Part shown: one piece after another, positions 8,001-11,993 of the stretch | How positions within the stretch are numbered: the stretch's first letter is position 1 | How the letters are laid out: each line of letters starts with the position of its first letter | Source of the DNA: Reyranella sp. | GTDB lineage: Bacteria; Pseudomonadota; Alphaproteobacteria; Reyranellales; Reyranellaceae | DNA length: 11,993 nt | Assembly: GCA_030679805.1 (NCBI GenBank) | Contig: JAUXST010000559.1 | Span: 1 to 11,993, forward strand | Direction: 5' to 3' | Translations under genes and position numbers: made by a program | Notes under the pieces: model-generated | Databases searched by the model: none | What the model was told of the DNA's origin: nothing | Seen by the model: only the letters and a program-made list of their open reading frames with translations

Positions 8001-9067
8001 GACGCGAGATCGAGGACGCGCGCCCAGTAGGCCCGGTTTGCGGCGGTCGCCTCGAACGGCTCGGCAGGAATGGCGCGCAGATGGGTGGCAAGCGCCGTCC
8101 GGTCCGTCCGCGTCGCATTCCAAGCCGACGTGCCGATCGTCAGCCGCCCAATCGCTTGCCTGAGCTCGTCCGCCGCCCAGCGCACGGCCCGTTCGAGGAT
8201 CGCGCGCTGCGACTCCTCCAGGGCAACCTGCACCGCCCTCAGGGAAAGCGCCGGTCCGGCACCCGCCGAGAAGGCGCCGCCGTTGCTCGCGAGCTCGAGG
8301 CCGATCTCGAACGTCGTGCGCAACGCGATCTTCACGGGCGTGCGCAGCTCTTCGAGGAGTCGCGCGAGGCGGGCGTCCGTGCACAAGGCCAGGAGATCGT
8401 CCAGGGTGCTTCCCACGGCGACGTCGACGGAGCGGCGAACGAGATTGCGCGGGTCGGTGAGGCCGAAATTGACGTAACCCTTGATGCCGGCGCCGAAGCC
8501 CAGGCCCGCGCCCTTCTCGACGGCCACGGTGAAGCCCGGACGCGCCGTTCCCGAAGGAATGAGCCGGCCGGTCGCCGAGACGTTGACGTAGGCCATCGCC
8601 GCGACGGCCGCCTTGGCCAGCACGCCGCCGCCGACACTTGCCTCTTCGAGCAGCACGCGGACCAGCCGCGCCGGCGCGCCGCGGAGCCGCGGATCACTGT
8701 CGACGACTTCGAGGAAGTCGCCGATCGACAGGCCGATGCCGAGCTGCACGCCCGCCGCGGCCTGGGCTTGTGCCTGCAGACGCAGTGCGGCACCGGCCTC
8801 GGAGAAAAGATCTATCGGAGTCTGAAGCTGCGCCCGCACGCCGGCCGACGCCGTCGCGAATGCCTGCGCGTCGATGGCGAGGAATTTCTGGACCGAGGCG
8901 TCGAGCTTCACGAGCGCCTCGGCGCTGATGCCGATGTCGAAGCCGCGGCGGATCGCGGCGCCCATCTGGATGTCGAGCGAACCCTGGGCGCCGACACTGG
9001 CCCAGTCGCCGGCCTTGTAGTTTGCCGAAGCGGAAAGGATGTTCAGATTGGCATCGATCGCCGGCAT
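5009..9067 (-). CDS. Large hypothetical protein, 1352 aa, alanine-rich, multi-domain
   Basis: I do not recognise this family. It is one uninterrupted 4-kb frame with a good AAGGAG 5 bases before the ATG at 9067. It has no signal peptide, no membrane helix and only two cysteines. By eye it divides into five parts. Residues 1-280 are Ala/Gly-rich and strand-like and include FGAGIKGYVNFGLTDPRN (191-208). Residues 280-910 are mostly amphipathic helix, with a probable coiled coil at about 742-800. A beta stretch at 915-955 leads into a second helical coiled-coil candidate (955-1018). Two short Ig-like beta segments follow, at about 1020-1085 and 1200-1230; the second contains DGINTLVVAVVDGRGRHRV. 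A Lys/Arg/Pro-rich basic tail fills 1231-1352. The architecture could suit a structural or surface-assembled protein, but nothing fixes a function. Its stop is fused to the next start. Confidence 0.85.
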   Translation of the reverse strand: MPAIDANLNILSASANYKAGDWASVGAQGSLDIQMGAAIRRGFDIGISAEALVKLDASVQKFLAIDAQAFATASAGVRAQLQTPIDLFSEAGAALRLQAQAQAAAGVQLGIGLSIGDFLEVVDSDPRLRGAPARLVRVLLEEASVGGGVLAKAAVAAMAYVNVSATGRLIPSGTARPGFTVAVEKGAGLGFGAGIKGYVNFGLTDPRNLVRRSVDVAVGSTLDDLLALCTDARLARLLEELRTPVKIALRTTFEIGLELASNGGAFSAGAGPALSLRAVQVALEESQRAILERAVRWAADELRQAIGRLTIGTSAWNATRTDRTALATHLRAIPAEPFEATAANRAYWARVLDLASRIFVALGGLQSPTDPGTGPLATLYAASQLLFVAVERVSSGSARASVIGVQPAVAAEAFTGTVTAPADVLRRHINVTIGKPATTAISQQSLVTYLVEGRVLAAVAKSFPELEAIAVIVTGETPGALGAGLSTILSNIGAFTPAPGGGVDAQASLAAIVRGLRSYIETRIQGELLPLFEESFDDAPPELRTYLDEVLLDSLGFVTDEVFGALLNWANGSSSAQVALREACSATLMQLFGRSLVVTADAVLARLMSGMSGAYRDLAGHVGDPGGLADILAGLPHPPTLGRADIAELLSETFLVLADASSPLEADRRARMRDLMYRMMDFRAASPDARLAEQLMTDLGALNIQAGSGLALEFGALFADRLVAFVRAWLAHVGARILEEFVEIVDAIVATVQEWIEDLEALAQDLARRVEELLADITRLALAMEESFDEALESAASMVSALGATGAARTRLRNGLRGAVLHKASSVLSGLPGYDLVPGWATSQVDDAMEAAVDALLPDELLNPVLDALRGPALEAADFLRDVRDIEPGDDLTSAVLDLFLDRIEDAIADAFGGSNPRIPIAIRFKARATQQTIFGPVSLSFDVDFNLGSVRIPLGDVLDAVRSAARSIDAVVNAAEAVANKLASAIAAERELAATQTEYAVVEATKAETDMALAETRPAAIDAIIVSPGESSIVEGSLLLDIHLPGVPRSYLGLKPEEAERVHIWLNRTLLANDSFVVRSLGDDAAAEAAKGRIVPTKPSKGSDLAVFPWQRGISTVRTAHPLLEARGTVRKSSGRAGKTSSIFQSVVRQGIGQPGGLIGRLPEGFRLGRAVRESDRMSAEASAAPGLGLQRRLSPDQVQDGINTLVVAVVDGRGRHRVERQVTFVALPPQRRPKLPPSVRSGKKVPAPADVAVSLDALPPSIRERLANSIGRPDLVAQPAKAAASTKATFKAAGALGPWVSAPKAQRVKEVAAERVRAVGTLRASRKPLQALRKAVVGRALRDAKPRETK

Positions 9068-9068
9068 A

Positions 9069-9125
9069 TCAGCTCCTTCGGTCGAAAGGCCGCTCGGCGC
9101 TCGCGTCGATCCCGGGAAGAGTCAT
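9069..9125 (-). CDS. Possible 18-aa leader peptide ahead of the large hypothetical gene
   Basis: The ATG at 9125 has a strong GGAGG (complement of 9131-9135) 5 bases upstream and opens an 18-codon frame, MTLPGIDASAERPFDRRS. Its TGA ends one base before the ATG at 9067, and its last codons contain the Shine-Dalgarno of the large gene. Ribosomes finishing here would therefore stop on the next start site. This would fit translational coupling or a leader peptide. The peptide is too short to judge by composition and could be chance; it is out of frame with the large gene. Confidence 0.35.
   Translation of the reverse strand: MTLPGIDASAERPFDRRS
9073..9078 (-). promoter_or_regulatory. Shine-Dalgarno of the 1352-aa gene
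   Basis: AAGGAG on the minus strand, 5 bases before the ATG at 9067, supports this start for the large gene. It lies within the last codons of the possible leader reading frame. Confidence 0.7.
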
Positions 9126-9248
9126 CGTTGCCTCCGATGGGCTTGTCTCCGGGTGGCGTCGCACCGTACTTACGCCAATTCGGCACAAGAACATGATTCG
9201 GCAATCAATGCATCTCCTGGTTGAACGGCTAATTCATGGTTTCCGTCC

Positions 9249-10055
9249 CTAGACCAGCGTCGGCTTCAGCTTGCCGGCACGCCCCAGAATGACCGCAACG
9301 GCGGCCAAGGCCAAGACGGTGAGCGCGATCAGCAGGGTCGCGACGGCGGTGATGGTGGGATTCACCTCCAGGATCAGCTCGTTGAACATCTTCTTCGGCA
9401 CCGTCTCGTACTTGCCGGCGATGAAGGAGGTCACGATCACCTCGTCGAAGCTACCGATGAAAGCGAAGATCCAGGCCGCGAACACGCTGGGCGCCAGGTT
9501 GGGCAGCATCACCTTGCGCACCGTGTACCACCACGACGCCCCCAGGCTCCAGGCGACCTGCTCGATGCGCGCGTCGAACGCGCGGATCGCCACGCCCAGC
9601 ACCATGATGACCAGCGGCACATTGAGCAGCGTGTGCGCCACCACCAGCCCGACGAACGAGCCCAGGAGGCCGATCTTGGCGAGGCCGAGATAGAGCGCGA
9701 TGGCGACGATGATCGTGGGCACGATCAGCGGCCCCATGAAATTTCCCTCGGCCCAGTCGCGTCCGGCGAAGGTGCCGCGGCGCAAACCATAGGCCGCGAG
9801 CCCGCCCAGCAGCAGGGCAGCAACAGAAGAAATCAGCGCAACGATGGTCGAGGTCGCCATCGCCTCCATCCAGCGCGGATCGCCGAAGAAGGTCGCGTAC
9901 CAGCGCAGCGACAGGCTGGGCGGCGGAAAAGTGAGTGCCTTGGCCGAGGAGAATGACATGGGAATGACGATGACCAGCGGCACCGTCAGGAACGCGAGGC
10001 CGAAGATCCCCATCGCTGCCAGCGCACGCCGCGTCCAGGGCGATCCGTCCATCAT
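9249..10055 (-). CDS. ABC transporter permease, PotC-like (polyamine-type importer)
   Basis: This is a 268-residue inner-membrane permease of the spermidine/putrescine-type ABC importer family (binding-protein-dependent transport, six membrane helices). Helices are visible near residues 12-33, 68-90, 107-127, 133-156, 189-209 and 236-258. The EAA loop that docks the ATPase is at 165-187, around EQVAWSLGASWWYTVRKVML. The FIGSFDEVIVTSFIAG stretch (199-214) is characteristic of PotC-type subunits. The first ATG (10055) overlaps the stop of the preceding permease as ATGA, and a second ATG follows immediately, so the exact first residue is open by one codon. It pairs with the PotB-like permease upstream. 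The true substrate may be a polyamine or another small cationic or organic compound. Confidence 0.92.
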   Translation of the reverse strand: MMDGSPWTRRALAAMGIFGLAFLTVPLVIVIPMSFSSAKALTFPPPSLSLRWYATFFGDPRWMEAMATSTIVALISSVAALLLGGLAAYGLRRGTFAGRDWAEGNFMGPLIVPTIIVAIALYLGLAKIGLLGSFVGLVVAHTLLNVPLVIMVLGVAIRAFDARIEQVAWSLGASWWYTVRKVMLPNLAPSVFAAWIFAFIGSFDEVIVTSFIAGKYETVPKKMFNELILEVNPTITAVATLLIALTVLALAAVAVILGRAGKLKPTLV

Positions 10056-10870
10056 GCGGACGCCTTGCGATCGAGCCGGCGATAGGCAGCAAAGATGACC
10101 AGCGTCACGATCAGCAGGATGGTGGAAATGGCCGAGGCCTGTTCCCAGCGCGGGATCTGGTTGATCAGCGTGTCGAGCAGGTTGGAGATCATTGGCACCC
10201 GGCCGCCGCCCAGGATGGCGGGCGTCACGTAGAAGCCGAGGCAGAGGATGAACACCAGCAGCGTACCGGCAGCCAGCGCCGGCAAGGTGAGCGGGAAATA
10301 GATCTTCCAGAAGATCGTGCGCGGCGACGCGCCCAGCGAGGCCGCGGCCTGCAGCAGGCGGTCGTCGATGCGGATCATGGCGGCAAACAGCGGCAGCACC
10401 AGGAACGGCAGCAGCACGTTTGCCATGCCGATGGTGACGCCCAGTTCATTGTAGAGGAAGGAGACCGGCGCGTCGGTGAGGCCGCTCCACTGCAGCGCGC
10501 GGTTGACCAGCCCGCCGTTGCCCAGGACCACGATCCAGGCGTAGGTCCGCACCAGGATGCTGACCCAGAATGGCAGCACCACCAGCGCGATGGCGAGCAA
10601 GCGCGCCCGCGGCCCCAGCCCGCGCATCCAGTGCGCCAACGGATAGCCGACGATCACGTTGGCGATGGTGGCGATCAGGGCGATCCGCATGGTGTTGCCC
10701 AGCACGCGCAGATAGACTGGCGTGTCGAGCAGGCCTTCATAGTGTTCGAGCGTGAAGCCTCGCCCTTTTTCCCAAAAGGCGAGGCCCAGCATGTAGACGA
10801 TGGGCGCGTTGAAGGCGACGACCATCAGCACCAGAAGCGGTGCGATGAACGAAACGCCCTGTCCGCGCAT
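10052..10870 (-). CDS. ABC transporter permease, PotB-like (polyamine-type importer)
   Basis: This is a 272-residue inner-membrane permease, the partner of the next gene. Six membrane helices are visible, near residues 8-30, 61-82, 90-117, 143-165, 195-217 and 247-264. LVRTYAWIVVLGNGGLVN (106-123) is a hallmark of PotB-type permeases. The EAA loop, LLQAAASLGASPRTIFWKIY, covers 172-191. The ATG at 10870 lies 15 bases after the stop of the substrate-binding protein, with a GGAAGAG-like ribosome site. Its own stop overlaps the start of the next permease by four bases, so the subunits are probably made in equal amounts. Assignment to the family is firm; the substrate is not known. Confidence 0.93.
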   Translation of the reverse strand: MRGQGVSFIAPLLVLMVVAFNAPIVYMLGLAFWEKGRGFTLEHYEGLLDTPVYLRVLGNTMRIALIATIANVIVGYPLAHWMRGLGPRARLLAIALVVLPFWVSILVRTYAWIVVLGNGGLVNRALQWSGLTDAPVSFLYNELGVTIGMANVLLPFLVLPLFAAMIRIDDRLLQAAASLGASPRTIFWKIYFPLTLPALAAGTLLVFILCLGFYVTPAILGGGRVPMISNLLDTLINQIPRWEQASAISTILLIVTLVIFAAYRRLDRKASA

Positions 10871-10885
10871 TGTGGCTCTTCCGGC

Positions 10886-11926
10886 TCAGAGGCTGAGCTT
10901 GAAGGCTTCCCACTTCTTGTTCACGGCTTCGCCGTTGGCCGCCCACCATTCGGCATTCTCGAAATACTGCACGGCCTTGTTCTGCTTGCTGGTCGGGAAC
11001 TGCCAGAGCTTGTCCTTGGGCAGCAGCGCATCGAGTTCGGGGCTGGGGCCGGTGTAGGAGATCACGCCGGCAGCCTTGGCCTGGTTCTCCGGCAGCGACA
11101 TCTCGTGCATCAGCTTGTAGGCCGCGGCCTTGTCCTCGGGCTTGGAGCCCTTGACGATGCCGAAGTACGAGAGGTCGGCCTTGCCGCCCGCGAAGTTGAG
11201 GCCAAACGCCGGGTCGCCGACGACGCGGCCCGACCAGCAGATCGCGTACTGCACCTCGTTGTCCTTCATGAGCTGCGGCGCCTGGGCGCCCGCCTTCCAC
11301 CACACCGCGACGTCCTTCTTGACCTCGTTCAGCTTCTTGAAGGCGAGGTCGACGTCGAGCGGGAACAGCTTGTCGATCGGCACGCCCGCACCCTGGAGCG
11401 CGAACGGCAGGCAATAGTGCGGATAGTCCGGCAGGGTGCGCTTGCCGGGAAAGGCCTTGCTGTCGAAGAACTCGACCAGGTTCTTCGGCTCCTTCTGGCC
11501 GGCGCGCCAGGCCATGATGGTGGAGAAATACTGGTAGCCGAAGCCGTACTCGTTCTTGGCTTCGGGATACATCGCCGCCGGATTGACCGCCGCCCAGTCG
11601 ATCGGCTCGATCAGGCCGAGCTTTTTGGCCTGCACCATGACGCCCGAGCCGAGCTCGAACAGCGTCGTGCTGGTCTGGCCGCTTTCGACCAGGGCGCGCA
11701 GCTTGCCGAGCGAACTCGGGCTTTCGCGCACGACTTTGATTCCGGTCTTGGCCTTGAGCGGATCGATGTAGCCGACCTGGATCGAATCGCCGCTGAGGCC
11801 TCCCGATTCGATCATGCGGATTTCCTTGGACTGTGCCCGCAGAGCGCCAGCGCCCAGGATACTGAAAGCCGGCACGCTCGCCGCGGCCGCACCCACGCCC
11901 ATCCTCACCAATGTACGACGTTTCAT
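10886..11926 (-). CDS. ABC transporter substrate-binding protein, PotD-like
   Basis: This is a 346-residue periplasmic solute-binding protein of the spermidine/putrescine-type (SBP_bac type) family that would capture the substrate for the two permeases downstream. The N-terminus, MKRRTLVRMGVGAAAA, has a twin arginine followed by a hydrophobic stretch and an ALRA cleavage-like site near residue 31, so export by Tat is likely. The mature part begins with a strand at KEIRMIESGG (34-43). It contains LVESGQTSTTLFELGSG with the following GLIEPIDW segment, typical of the family's ligand-cleft region. A strong AGGAGG (complement of 11935-11940) lies 8 bases before the ATG at 11926. It begins 22 bases after the stop of a probable ATPase gene. 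The ligand cannot be deduced with confidence. Confidence 0.92.
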   Translation of the reverse strand: MKRRTLVRMGVGAAAASVPAFSILGAGALRAQSKEIRMIESGGLSGDSIQVGYIDPLKAKTGIKVVRESPSSLGKLRALVESGQTSTTLFELGSGVMVQAKKLGLIEPIDWAAVNPAAMYPEAKNEYGFGYQYFSTIMAWRAGQKEPKNLVEFFDSKAFPGKRTLPDYPHYCLPFALQGAGVPIDKLFPLDVDLAFKKLNEVKKDVAVWWKAGAQAPQLMKDNEVQYAICWSGRVVGDPAFGLNFAGGKADLSYFGIVKGSKPEDKAAAYKLMHEMSLPENQAKAAGVISYTGPSPELDALLPKDKLWQFPTSKQNKAVQYFENAEWWAANGEAVNKKWEAFKLSL

Positions 11927-11948
11927 CTCAACCCCCTCCTGTATGAAC

Positions 11949-11993
11949 TCATTGCGCCACCGGCCACAGGTCGGCGGCGTCCCACGAAACCAC
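11949..11993 (-). CDS. Probable ABC transporter ATP-binding protein, last 14 residues (5' end outside window)
   Basis: The minus-strand frame entering at the window edge reads VVSWDAADLWPVAQ and then TGA. A closing strand of the form V-V-W-AAD---V is typical of the TOBE domain that ends PotA-type ATPases. The position also fits, 22 bases before the substrate-binding protein of a transporter that otherwise lacks its ATPase in this window. Only 14 residues are visible, so the identification rests mainly on context. Confidence 0.55.
   Translation of the reverse strand: MVSWDAADLWPVAQ

Noticed and set aside
9126..9185. Sigma-54-like GG...GC promoter before the large gene
   Set aside because: The spacing between GG and GC is 12 instead of the required 10, and the flanking consensus is absent.
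7736..9196. Long open frame (486 codons) on the plus strand, opposite the 1352-aa gene
   Set aside because: It is a mirror of GC-rich codon bias in the real gene. Its translation is Arg/Gly/His-rich with no domain-like pattern, and it has no good ribosome site.

Overview
This is a GC-rich chromosomal window whose codon use and gene content suggest an alphaproteobacterium (Rhizobiales/Rhodospirillales-like). That placement is inferred from GC bias, AGGAGG-type ribosome sites and the kinds of genes present; no rRNA or other taxonomic marker lies in the window. I see no tRNA, rRNA, insertion sequence, CRISPR array or phage gene.

Layout. 1-687 (+) is the 3' end of a class A penicillin-binding protein of the PBP1C type. 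A long non-coding stretch follows (688-1176). It holds a symmetrical array of TGTCAC/GTGACA boxes, an intrinsic terminator for the PBP gene and a weak terminator candidate for the opposing gene. 1177-2858 (-) is a two-gene unit: a TauE/SafE-family membrane anion transporter followed 26 bases later by a hydroxymethylglutaryl-CoA lyase. A divergent LysR-type regulator (2957-3853, +) shares a 98-base intergenic region with it and is the likely local regulator.

Convergent with the LysR gene is a large unexplained block on the minus strand (3903-9067). It consists of a 1352-residue protein of no recognised family and a 368-residue protein of no recognised family. They are joined by a TGATG stop/start overlap. 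A possible 18-codon leader reading frame with its own Shine-Dalgarno site ends one base before the start codon of the large gene. This block is the most interesting part of the window.

Upstream of it, also on the minus strand, is a polyamine-type (PotABCD-like) ABC importer operon. In transcription order it has the last 14 codons of a probable ATPase (11949-11993), a substrate-binding protein with a Tat-like signal peptide (10886-11926), a PotB-like permease (10052-10870) and a PotC-like permease (9249-10055). Gene spacing is 22 bases, 15 bases and a 4-base overlap. The gap of 181 bases before the large gene has no convincing terminator or promoter, so read-through from the transporter operon into the unknown pair is possible but not shown.
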